DNA of 64,000 bases from Microbulbifer sp. SAOS-129_SWC (lineage in GTDB: Bacteria; Pseudomonadota; Gammaproteobacteria; Pseudomonadales; Cellvibrionaceae), in contig NZ_CP155567.1 of assembly GCF_039696035.1 (NCBI RefSeq), positions 2,537,001 through 2,601,000 on the forward strand. The letters run 5' to 3'. Position 1 is the first letter of the stretch. Each line of letters opens with the position of its first letter. Shown one piece after another: positions 54,001 to 60,528 of the stretch. Made by a program: the position numbers and the translations under genes. The notes beneath the pieces were generated by a model. That model worked only from the letters and a program-made list of their open reading frames with translations. It was not told where the DNA came from and searched no databases.

Positions 54001-54358
54001 GCGCATTATGGCCAATACGGCCACATCTGACCTCAGCAAAGCGAAGGCCTTTTATATGGACATACTGGGCCTTGAACTCTTAATGGATCACGGCTGGTTC
54101 AAGACATACGGATCAGATGCAACGATGACTATTCAAGTGAGTTTCGGGTCTGAGGGCGGCTCGGGGACTCCTGTCCCCGATCTATCCATCGAGGTTGATG
54201 ACATCCAATCTGCATTGTCACAGTTCAAGATGGCGAAGGTTCCAATCGAGTATGGGCCCGTCAGCGAGCCCTGGGGTGTTACGCGCTTCTACGTTCGCGA
54301 CCCTTTCGGAAAGCTCATTAATATTTTACAACACGAGCGAGCGAATGCCCCTGACTAA
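53990..54358 (+). CDS. VOC/glyoxalase superfamily protein (cassette gene)
   Basis: This is a 122-residue single-domain vicinal oxygen chelate protein: ANTATSDLSKAKAFYMDILG at the N-terminus, a GWFKTYGSDATMTIQVSF strand pair, and the C-terminal RFYVRDPFGKLINILQH. Such proteins include glyoxalase I, dioxygenases and antibiotic-binding (bleomycin, fosfomycin) proteins; the subclass is not determined. The start overlaps the IS3 remnant, which supplies AGAGAGGCGG as the likely ribosome binding site. Its own cassette opening sequence has been lost, but the length is full. Confidence 0.85.
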   Translation: MKVKRIMANTATSDLSKAKAFYMDILGLELLMDHGWFKTYGSDATMTIQVSFGSEGGSGTPVPDLSIEVDDIQSALSQFKMAKVPIEYGPVSEPWGVTRFYVRDPFGKLINILQHERANAPD

Positions 54359-54438
54359 CTATCCCCGCGGATGCCCGCGAGAATAGCTACCCGTCAATCG
54401 CCGTTGTCCGGGCTCGTCGGCGGCTGCGGACGTTAGGC
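54353..54438 (+). repeat. attC site 12
   Basis: Inverse core GACTAAC (54353-54359) to core GTTAGGC (54432-54438), 86 bp. Its inverse core predicts a cassette opening of GTTAGTC, but the cassette now opens with GTTATGC (53858), consistent with loss of the original 5' end at the IS3 scar. Inner arms GATGCCCG and CGGGCTCG can pair. Confidence 0.65.
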
Positions 54439-54453
54439 AATGGATAGTGAAAG

Positions 54454-54786
54454 ATGATCGTAACTATTTTCGGATGTCTGATTTTCGTTGCTAGCGTTTT
54501 TCAGATTCGATTTCCAAACCTGGCTGTTCTTTTAAGAAATGAAGAATCAGCGACCTGGAAGTCTCTTGGAGCGCCACTGGGGTTCTCCTTCACGGATCTA
54601 GGGAATACACTTTCGCTTTACAGCTGGGTTCTCTCTAAAAAATTCCTGGAATCAGAAAATCCTGAGATTGTTGAAGAAGGTAAAAAGGCATATATAAAAG
54701 CCCATCGAATAAAGTATGGACTTATTCTTGGCCTAACCACAATAATCATGGGCTTGGCCGTCGATCTCGTGCGGTCATTTTCTTAA
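54454..54786 (+). CDS. Small membrane protein, UspB-like layout (cassette gene)
   Basis: This is a 110-residue protein with an N-terminal helix (VTIFGCLIFVASVFQIRF), then LLRNEESATWKSLGAP, a middle amphipathic part (LYSWVLSKKFLESENPEIVE) and a C-terminal helix (GLILGLTTIIMGLAVDL). The layout (helix, LR-x-x-x-P-type loop, short conserved middle, helix) recalls UspB, a universal-stress membrane protein, but similarity is loose. The stop TAA is part of TCTTAAC, the inverse core of the next site. Confidence 0.6.
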   Translation: MIVTIFGCLIFVASVFQIRFPNLAVLLRNEESATWKSLGAPLGFSFTDLGNTLSLYSWVLSKKFLESENPEIVEEGKKAYIKAHRIKYGLILGLTTIIMGLAVDLVRSFS

Positions 54787-54916
54787 CAAATCCGGGCAAT
54801 TTTCTCCGGGCCTGCGACCCTCCTCGGGACAGCTTAGCTTGTGCATATAGTGTGCGGTCGCTGACGATTGTATTTTAGCGAAAAATCTGAAAATTAAGCT
54901 GCTCTTGAGCGCGACT
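54781..54916 (+). repeat. attC site 13, degenerate, array end
   Basis: An inverse core, TCTTAAC (54781-54787), is present, and the interior (GGACAGCTTAGCTTGTGCA to TTAAGCTGCTCTTGAGCGCG) resembles site 5. The right end reads GCGCGACTTGA instead of a GTTRRRY core. The inverse core is not complementary to the cassette opening GTTAGGC (54432). It is therefore a decayed site closing the array. Confidence 0.55.
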
Positions 54917-54952
54917 TGATAATTCAAATTTGGTACCCTCATAACGATAAAA

Positions 54953-55057
54953 ATGAATATATCTTATCCGTACATATGTGCCAATATGGATAAAGCACTT
55001 AAAGAGGCGCTCGGACCCCTAGGCGCTTATATATTAGACAAGTTTTTTCGGAAGTAA
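54953..55057 (+). CDS. Possible small protein
   Basis: A 34-codon frame after the array (MNISYPYICANMDKALKEAL, then GPLGAYILDKFFRK), with a second possible start at the internal ATG 54983. The C-terminal part is amphipathic and protein-like, but there is no good ribosome binding site. It could be the surviving end of a decayed gene. Low confidence; the rest of 54917-55152 is AT-rich with no other signal. Confidence 0.25.
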   Translation: MNISYPYICANMDKALKEALGPLGAYILDKFFRK

Positions 55058-55152
55058 ACCAAGTAAACTTAATTTCAGACTTGAATATATTTATAATCCA
55101 ACATAAAAAATTCTGCAGATAAAAATACGGTTAAGGATAATCGGAGGAAAGA

Positions 55153-55377
55153 ATGGAATTTATTACCAGCACCGCTGATGTAATTGGACTTATCATCTTT
55201 GGGTTTAGCTTTATTATGATTCTTACCCTTGCCTTCCAGAAAGGCACAGGCTGGGGTCTTAGCATGCTGGTATTTACGCCGATAGCAGCGCCAATATTTC
55301 TACTGAAAAACTGGAATGAATCTTCTTTCTGGTTTTCCGGAGCGGCGATAGGCCTGGCAATAATGTCAATCTTTTGA
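55153..55377 (+). CDS. Small two-helix membrane protein
   Basis: This is a 74-residue protein with a good ribosome binding site (GGAGGAAAGA before ATG 55153). Hydrophobic segments are VIGLIIFGFSFIMILTLAF and GWGLSMLVFTPIAAPIFLL, with a third stretch near the C-terminus. I do not recognise the family. It lies outside recognisable attC sites but has the same AT-rich composition as the cassettes. Confidence 0.65.
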   Translation: MEFITSTADVIGLIIFGFSFIMILTLAFQKGTGWGLSMLVFTPIAAPIFLLKNWNESSFWFSGAAIGLAIMSIF

Positions 55378-55531
55378 GCCCGCTTTACCTCCGCAAGAAC
55401 GATGCCCCGAGCTTTTCCTTTCCGCAGGATGCCCGACATTTTGCATTTTTGTGCGAATCGCTGCCCCCTCTATTCCGTACAAAATTAACATGGAATTGAT
55501 CTACCCTGTTGTAGACGTCAAGTAAAATAAA

Positions 55532-56554
55532 ATGGTAATTCATATCCCCAGAAATTCTCATCGCTACTTAAGTGTGGCGTTGTTTCTGTTCTGTTTTCTA
55601 TTCATCCCTTTTTATACAAGCGAAACATATAAAGCACAATCATCTACAAACTTACTCTTGCTAGGTTGGTTAGGGCTTTTGGCCGGTTATTTTTCATGGC
55701 TAGCTAACCCGGCTTATCTTGTTGCTGTTATATTCAAAAAAAGGAAAATAACAATCTTATTTTCCGTTCTAGCTTTAATCCTATCCTTATCTTTCCTGGA
55801 AAAGGAAAGGTTAGTAGTCAGCGAAGCTCCTACATATGAAGCAATTGTCGCCTATGGCCCTGGCTATTTCCTCTGGACACTTTCCTTCTTCACTCTTTTT
55901 CTGGGGGAGATATTAGCCACACCTAAAATTAAGGAATCTCATAGGCAGGCCTCACTGATTTCAGCAATTATCTTTTTAACACTTATCTATGGGGCCTATT
56001 ATTGTTGGGGAAACCGCAGTATTTATCATATATTTTCAGAGCGCGAAAAGAACTTTATGGCGCTATGCTCGAAAGTTCAAGAAAGACAATACAAACCCGT
56101 CAGAAATATCAAAGGGGTTTATATTGACTACATACCCGGCAACTACTTCAGAGACATTTCAGGCCACAAGTATGGCGCCCATGGTGGGACCTTAATTAGT
56201 TATATTCGTGGTGGTTACTATGACTTTGAAGAAAGAACACCCTATAGCGAAAAAGAAACGACATTACCTTTTGTTAGAATCTACGCTAATGCACCCAATA
56301 AACGCTTACCGATTAAAAACCTAGAGTCAAATTACTCGGTAACCTCTATTGATTTGGCATCAGGTCTTCCGGATGCCTTGGGAATAGAAAGCTACAAAAT
56401 TATCATAAAATCTTTAGAGACCGGCGAAATATATGCAGAGTCATCTTTTGCAACTATTGAAAACGAACTAAAAATTTGTGCCCCCACAGATAGCAGCACC
56501 TATTCAGTATCTGGCTTTGTTTTCAACGCGCTGAACCTTCAGAAAAATCACTGA
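55532..56554 (+). CDS. Hypothetical membrane protein with soluble C-terminal domain
   Basis: This is a 340-residue protein. Residues about 10-160 contain five hydrophobic helices (for example YLSVALFLFCFLFIPFY, LILSLSFLEKERL preceded by a long helix, YFLWTLSFFTLFLGEILA). Residues about 165-340 form a soluble domain, probably periplasmic, with cysteine-containing strands (ALCSKVQER, ELKICAPTD). I do not recognise a family. It is AT-rich, without a flanking attC, and has no strong ribosome binding site near ATG 55532. Confidence 0.65.
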   Translation: MVIHIPRNSHRYLSVALFLFCFLFIPFYTSETYKAQSSTNLLLLGWLGLLAGYFSWLANPAYLVAVIFKKRKITILFSVLALILSLSFLEKERLVVSEAPTYEAIVAYGPGYFLWTLSFFTLFLGEILATPKIKESHRQASLISAIIFLTLIYGAYYCWGNRSIYHIFSEREKNFMALCSKVQERQYKPVRNIKGVYIDYIPGNYFRDISGHKYGAHGGTLISYIRGGYYDFEERTPYSEKETTLPFVRIYANAPNKRLPIKNLESNYSVTSIDLASGLPDALGIESYKIIIKSLETGEIYAESSFATIENELKICAPTDSSTYSVSGFVFNALNLQKNH

Positions 56555-56780
56555 CGGGAGGAGTCCACTTAACAGGCGTAGTTACAGGCGTAGAATTCCC
56601 TCTGCCCTATAGTTTTAGCTGTGTTCTAGAGGTTATGACACAGCCGAACCATACGAAAATATGACAGAAGGTTGATGAAATTATTAAGATGGGCACAACC
56701 CCCTTTAAATTTTCACGGGCATATTGCCAACCAGGCATTTACTGCTATAGGTTATCCAAGGGAATTGGAGGACTATGCGA

Positions 56781-56872
56781 GTAATTAGCAAGCGGATATT
56801 ATCGCCCTTCCGGGCTGCAAAGGGCCTTAAAACCAACCCACCAGCCAGACACGCTGAAACCGCATGTTATGG
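56781..56872 (+). repeat. Degenerate attC-like element
   Basis: GTAATTAGCAAGCGGATATT, then ATCGCCCTTCCGGGC, resembles the left arm of site 9 (AACAAACGGCTGTTATCGCC), and the right end has CGCATGTTATGG with a GTTATGG core-like sequence (56866-56872). The inverse core is not intact. It may be a decayed attC of a formerly longer array. The stretch 56555-56780 before it holds nothing I can name. Confidence 0.4.
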
Positions 56873-56905
56873 CACGACGCCGCTCACAAGACAAGGAGAG
56901 AGTGT

Positions 56906-57073
56906 GTGAGAGAAACTGTGAAAGAATCATTGAAAGAGTCATTAAAAGATTGGTGGGCTAACAATAAAGAACATGAAAAGAGAGCCTTATTGGTTTTGGG
57001 TGCTATTTTTTGTGGAATTTTTATTTTTGTATCCGGGATTTCTGTGGGGCGTGCTGTAGCAGCACTCATATAG
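56906..57073 (+). CDS. Small single-helix membrane protein
   Basis: This is a 55-residue protein starting at GTG 56906, with AAGGAGAG just upstream; the open frame extends to an ATG at 56864 but that start has no ribosome binding site and lies in the attC-like element. A charged amphipathic N-terminus (RETVKESLKESLKDWWANN) is followed by one membrane helix (LVLGAIFCGIFIFVSGISVG). Not recognised. Its position directly after an attC-like element suggests a cassette gene. Confidence 0.55.
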   Translation: MRETVKESLKESLKDWWANNKEHEKRALLVLGAIFCGIFIFVSGISVGRAVAALI

Positions 57074-57582
57074 CTGAAAGCAGCAAAAACCACGATGGAT
57101 ACTTGTGAATACGCCATCTGGAAAGCACAGAAAATTACCCAATGGTACGCCTGATGGGAAACCCACAGGAGAAGTCATTGTTGACCGTAGAGACAAGAAG
57201 GATGTTGTGTTTATCCCCCTCCCCTGTTGACTTGTCATACCTTCCAGAGATTTTAGCGTGAAGGCATCATCATCGTCTCACGACCTGTTTTTCTCGTTTC
57301 TGTACAGCGCATTGGGCATCGCCATGGCCACTGCAGCATTCTCAGCCCTGTTTGGAAAGCGCCATTTATGGCGCCGGCACTACTTTTGATTTCAGTATTT
57401 CTATTCGTGCTAACTCCTCAGCACTCAGAGCATCTTGACGTGGATAGGTAACAGCAATCGTCAGCAGTATTTCAATCGTACTGAATCAAGCATTGCATTA
57501 AATCCTGAGTATTAGATACTCTTCCGCCTCGCTCCATCTACCACCCCAGATACCGTTTTTCATATAGGAGAAGGAACTCACC
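57074..57582. other. Intergenic region with possible gene fragments
   Basis: No full gene. Three short frames look protein-like: a plus-strand 41-codon frame from GTG 57105 to 57230 (contains GEVIVDRRDKKDVVFIPLP), a plus-strand 43-codon frame from GTG 57258 to 57389 with one hydrophobic helix (LFFSFLYSALGIAMATAAF), and a start-less minus-strand frame 57366-57485 (contains TYPRQDALSAEELARIEIL). They may be remnants of decayed accessory genes. The right end carries AGGAGAAGGA, the ribosome binding site of the next gene. Confidence 0.35.
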
Positions 57583-58134
57583 ATGCGACTAATTCTTGCG
57601 CTCTTGACTTTTATTACCGCAATTGCCCATGCAGACTCTTATCATCGTTTTGCAGGTATTACCTGTATTGAAGAGGCCGGTTATCTTGAAATACGGGCCA
57701 CAGGTATTAGCAATATCTTTATGGATGGTATAAAACCTGAGGTGATGAAGGCGATCAAGGAGAAGTCGAACCTTCACTACGGGAAAAATATTGAACAATC
57801 ATGCAAGCTTGGAAAGTATTCCTATACCACTCAGATAAAATTTCAAGATTCTCAGAGCCGTGGTCGATGCATGGGTAATCCCGGTGGATATATAACACTA
57901 AAAAGAAACGGGAAAACCATAATCGATAATGTATCATTTGACTGGGATTGCGACTGGCCAGACCTGGATACAATTAAAGTGCAGTGGTATAAATTTGTTC
58001 ATGCTTGTGGGATAGATCATACTCAGGGCGAGCGATACAACAGGTCTTTCTGTATAGACTATTCGGGTGCTAGAAATCCGATAATCAATAAAAAAGAAAT
58101 TACCAGAAAGCTCAATCGTCTATACCCAGAATAG
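57583..58134 (+). CDS. Hypothetical exported cysteine-rich protein
   Basis: This is a 183-residue protein with a signal peptide (MRLILALLTFITAIAHA) and six cysteines in the mature part (ITCIEEAG, QSCKLG, GRCMGNPGG, DWDCDWPD, VHACGID, SFCIDYSG), which could form three disulfides. GRCMGNPGGYITLKRNGKTI suggests a beta-rich body. AGGAGAAGG before ATG 57583 supports translation. The family is not recognised. Confidence 0.72.
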   Translation: MRLILALLTFITAIAHADSYHRFAGITCIEEAGYLEIRATGISNIFMDGIKPEVMKAIKEKSNLHYGKNIEQSCKLGKYSYTTQIKFQDSQSRGRCMGNPGGYITLKRNGKTIIDNVSFDWDCDWPDLDTIKVQWYKFVHACGIDHTQGERYNRSFCIDYSGARNPIINKKEITRKLNRLYPE

Positions 58135-58177
58135 ATTAGAATATAGCCAAGTGCTCTGGTAGACATCATAAAATACG

Positions 58178-58235
58178 CACCTCTGTGCGCGGTTATCACT
58201 CCGCCATTTGCACAGAGGTGATGTGTACTGTACAC
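58178..58235. promoter_or_regulatory. Inverted repeats upstream of the XRE-type gene
   Basis: CACCTCTGTGC (58178-58188) and GCACAGAGGTG (58210-58220) form a perfect 11-bp inverted repeat with a 21-nt spacer. Directly after it GTGTAC-T-GTACAC (58223-58235) is a second perfect palindrome. These lie about 125-180 bp before the HTH regulator's start and are candidate operator sites, or a terminator remnant of the preceding gene. Confidence 0.35.
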
Positions 58236-58357
58236 CGCCCCGAATCCGGGGTTATCGGGCCATGTCATACACAATGCGTACAGGTGTCACAAAGGTGTCG
58301 TAACCAATTAAGGCTGATCCACTGAAAATATGACCTCAATTTTCAGAGGACAGAAAT

Positions 58358-58966
58358 GTGGAAGTGAAAGTAAACGCACAAAAAATAACCAGCTTGAGAG
58401 CTACCCGGGCCTGGAGTCAACAACAACTGGCTGACATCGCATCAGTGAGTTTGAGGACCATACAGAGGATTGAAAAGAGCGGAAATGCCTCGCATGAGTC
58501 CGTGAAATCACTTTCTGCGGCCTTTTCGATCAGGCCTGAAGATCTGCTGATTCAGGAAACACAGAAGTTTTCACTGGAAAAACTCGGTAAGAGATATATC
58601 GCCGCAATGTTTGCGTTAGGCGCGGCGTCTCTTCTGTATGCATCCTTGTCCTCGGCATCACCCATCATGCTCAAGGTAGAGGCAAGCTCAAATAATGAGC
58701 AGCTGGCATCCATCCATCTTCTGAATGAAGAAGGTGATCACAGCGAAATGCGTGTTGAGAATAGGCTCAAAATTGATATCTCTGCAGAACAGACCCCGGA
58801 GAACCAGATTCGCTTAAAAACCCGGGTCTATGAATTTAAGGAGAAGTTGGGTTATGTCAATGTAGCAAGCCCGATATTACTGACGGAGTTTAATAAATCA
58901 GCCGGGATTAAGTTTATCGCCGCAGACGGAGTACCCATTGAAATCCAGGTTACACCACAGAACTAG
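58358..58966 (+). CDS. XRE-type HTH protein with a transmembrane segment
   Basis: This is a 202-residue protein starting at GTG 58358 after AGAGGACAG. Residues about 8-62 are a Cro/C1-type HTH (ITSLRATRAWSQQQLADIAS, then VSLRTIQRIEKSG). Residues about 78-98 are a membrane helix (YIAAMFALGAASLLYASLS). The remaining 100 residues form a beta-rich domain (EASSNNEQLASIHLLNEEGD, then KIKFIAADGVPIEIQV-like end) that would face the periplasm. This is the layout of a one-component membrane-bound regulator. The target is unknown; two palindromes lie upstream. Confidence 0.8.
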   Translation: MEVKVNAQKITSLRATRAWSQQQLADIASVSLRTIQRIEKSGNASHESVKSLSAAFSIRPEDLLIQETQKFSLEKLGKRYIAAMFALGAASLLYASLSSASPIMLKVEASSNNEQLASIHLLNEEGDHSEMRVENRLKIDISAEQTPENQIRLKTRVYEFKEKLGYVNVASPILLTEFNKSAGIKFIAADGVPIEIQVTPQN

Positions 58967-59000
58967 CTCTTAGGCTCAATAAAAAACGCGATATAGTGAC

Positions 59001-59035
59001 CTCGCCCCCGGGGACCAGCTGCGGGGCGGGTTTTA
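59001..59035 (+). terminator. Rho-independent terminator
   Basis: CTCGCCCC and GGGGCGGG flank a 13-nt loop and are followed by TTTTAAT. It lies 35-70 bp after the stop codon of the XRE-type gene and just before the next gene's ribosome binding region. Confidence 0.7.
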
Positions 59036-59048
59036 ATAGGGAAAATCG

Positions 59049-59597
59049 ATGAATCAGTCACAACAGTTGTTTGGTAACCCTTCAGAGAGAGCGGCATCGA
59101 AAGTAAGAGATCATATGGTGCCGTGGATAATGGACTTTATCAGAAACTCACCCTTTTTGGTGATGTCGACGAGCGACAAATCGGGTAATTGCGATGCATC
59201 TCCCAAAGGGGGGTTGCCGGGGTTTGTAAAGGTATTATCTGAAACAGAGTTGCTGCTCCCTGATGTGGCCGGAAACAAGCTGTTTCAGTCTTATGAAAAC
59301 TTTGAATCAAACCCTAAAGTTGGCCTCGTATTTTTTATCCCGGGCATAAACGCGACGGCGCGAGTGAACGGGGCCGTTTCAATTTTGAGAGCAGGCAACC
59401 CGGAATTTGAGGCACTGGGCCTGGAGGTCTATACGCCTGACGAAAAAGCGAAAATATTACAGGCGATAAAAATATCCGTTCATGAATCTTACAGTCAATG
59501 CCCGAGGGCTTTGGGATTTTCAGGCTTGTGGAACGGCGATACGATCGCGCGCAATGTCGAGCACTCACCCATCGGCAAGTGGGTTGCGGGAACGTAA
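59049..59597 (+). CDS. Pyridoxamine 5'-phosphate oxidase family protein
   Basis: This is a 182-residue FMN-binding split-barrel protein of the PPOX family (MSMEG_1061-like branch): VPWIMDFIRNSPFLVMSTSD and GNCDASPKGGLPGFVKV at the N-terminus, LLLPDVAGNKLFQSYENFES in the middle, and NPKVGLVFFIPGINATARVNG as the core strand pair. It probably binds FMN or F420-like flavin and reduces a small molecule; the substrate is unknown. It is co-directional with but separated from the XRE gene by a terminator. Confidence 0.85.
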   Translation: MNQSQQLFGNPSERAASKVRDHMVPWIMDFIRNSPFLVMSTSDKSGNCDASPKGGLPGFVKVLSETELLLPDVAGNKLFQSYENFESNPKVGLVFFIPGINATARVNGAVSILRAGNPEFEALGLEVYTPDEKAKILQAIKISVHESYSQCPRALGFSGLWNGDTIARNVEHSPIGKWVAGT

Positions 59598-59721
59598 GGA
59601 TCTGCGCCAGCTTTGCCACTACTGAATAGACAACGCCAGGCTCCGGGTAGCCACCTGCGGCAAAATCATCTTTACTAGGCTGGAGTAAGCCCCTCGAAGG
59701 ATTGCTCAAGCGATATAGCCA

Positions 59722-60525
59722 GTGGATGCCTGCAACCTGATTCGCGCGCCAATTCTGCACCCTGCAGGCCCCGTGGCCATCGCCGAGCGCGACCTGCTGT
59801 TCACCGCGGTTTTCATCATGCTGATCGTGGTGATACCGGTCTTCGTGATGACCTTCCTGTTTGCCTGGCGCTACCGGGCATCCGGTGGCCGCGGACGCTA
59901 TACGCCCAACTGGTACTATTCCGGCAAAGTGGATGCGGTCATCTGGTTGGTGCCGGCGCTGATCGTGATGGTGCTGGGCTACCTGCTGTGGACCGAAACC
60001 CACAGGCTCGACCCCTACCGGCCACTGGCCACCGACGCTCCACCCCTAGAGGTAGAGGCGATCGCCCAGGACTGGAAGTGGCTGTTTATCTATCCCGATC
60101 TGGGAGTCGCGTCGGTCAACGAGCTGGCGTTTCCCAGCAGCCGCCCCCTGAGCCTGAAGATCACGTCCGATACGGTGATGAACTCTTTCTTTATTCCGGC
60201 GCTGGGCGGGCAGATCTACGCCATGGCAGGTATGCAGACACGCCTGCACCTGCAGGCCGACAAGCCCGGCTGTTTCCGCGGCCGCAATATGCAGTACAGC
60301 GGCCACGGTTTCCCCGAGCAACGCTTCGCGGTGCGGGCCCTGACCCGGACCGAGTTCGATGCCTGGCTGTCCAGGGCCAGGAAGTCCCCCCAGAAACTCG
60401 ACCAGACTAGCTACCGGGCGCTGGCTGCGCCCAGTGTCGACCACCCTGTCAGCTATTATTCCGGGGTCGCTCCGCGGCTGTACGACAGTATTGTCGCGAA
60501 ATATGGCGGCAAACATCCGGAATAA
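59722..60525 (+). CDS. cyoA: Cytochrome bo-type ubiquinol oxidase subunit II, N-terminus short
   Basis: This is a 267-residue subunit II. The mature pattern is clear: a first helix (TAVFIMLIVVIPVFVMTFLF), WRYRASGG, a second helix (AVIWLVPALIVMVLGYLLW), AIAQDWKWLFIYPD, and the cupredoxin-like domain with SDTVMNSFFIPALGGQIYAM. As usual for the quinol-oxidising type, no CuA cysteine pair follows (MQYSGHGF). The gene starts at GTG 59722 as MDACNLIRAP: the lipid-modified cysteine is at residue 4 but the signal peptide normally before it is missing, because an in-frame stop (TAG 59716-59718) precedes the start. It is first of cyoABCD. Confidence 0.88.
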   Translation: MDACNLIRAPILHPAGPVAIAERDLLFTAVFIMLIVVIPVFVMTFLFAWRYRASGGRGRYTPNWYYSGKVDAVIWLVPALIVMVLGYLLWTETHRLDPYRPLATDAPPLEVEAIAQDWKWLFIYPDLGVASVNELAFPSSRPLSLKITSDTVMNSFFIPALGGQIYAMAGMQTRLHLQADKPGCFRGRNMQYSGHGFPEQRFAVRALTRTEFDAWLSRARKSPQKLDQTSYRALAAPSVDHPVSYYSGVAPRLYDSIVAKYGGKHPE

Positions 60526-60528
60526 GTT

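Larger units (their letters stand above)
48438..54916 (+). mobile_element. Integron-type cassette array without an integrase (CALIN-like)
   Basis: About thirteen co-directional cassettes separated by attC sites, with AT-rich genes of short length. In eleven consecutive cassettes the opening seven bases (GTTRRRY) are the exact reverse complement of the cassette's own inverse core site (RYYYAAC form) near its other end: GTTATGC/GCATAAC, GTTATGT/ACATAAC twice, GTTATTA/TAATAAC, GTTATAC/GTATAAC, GTTAGCT/AGCTAAC, GTTAACT/AGTTAAC, GTTATAA/TTATAAC, GTTAAGT/ACTTAAC, GTTAGCT/AGCTAAC, GTTAGGC/GCCTAAC. Chance agreement is very unlikely. The last two cassettes break the rule and show damage. No intI-like protein is encoded in the window. 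Confidence 0.85.

Noticed and set aside
48438..54916. Alternative reading of the spaced repeats as a CRISPR array
   Set aside because: The repeats are 33-144 bp, differ in sequence, and are separated by full genes; the GTTRRRY/RYYYAAC cores are those of attC sites.
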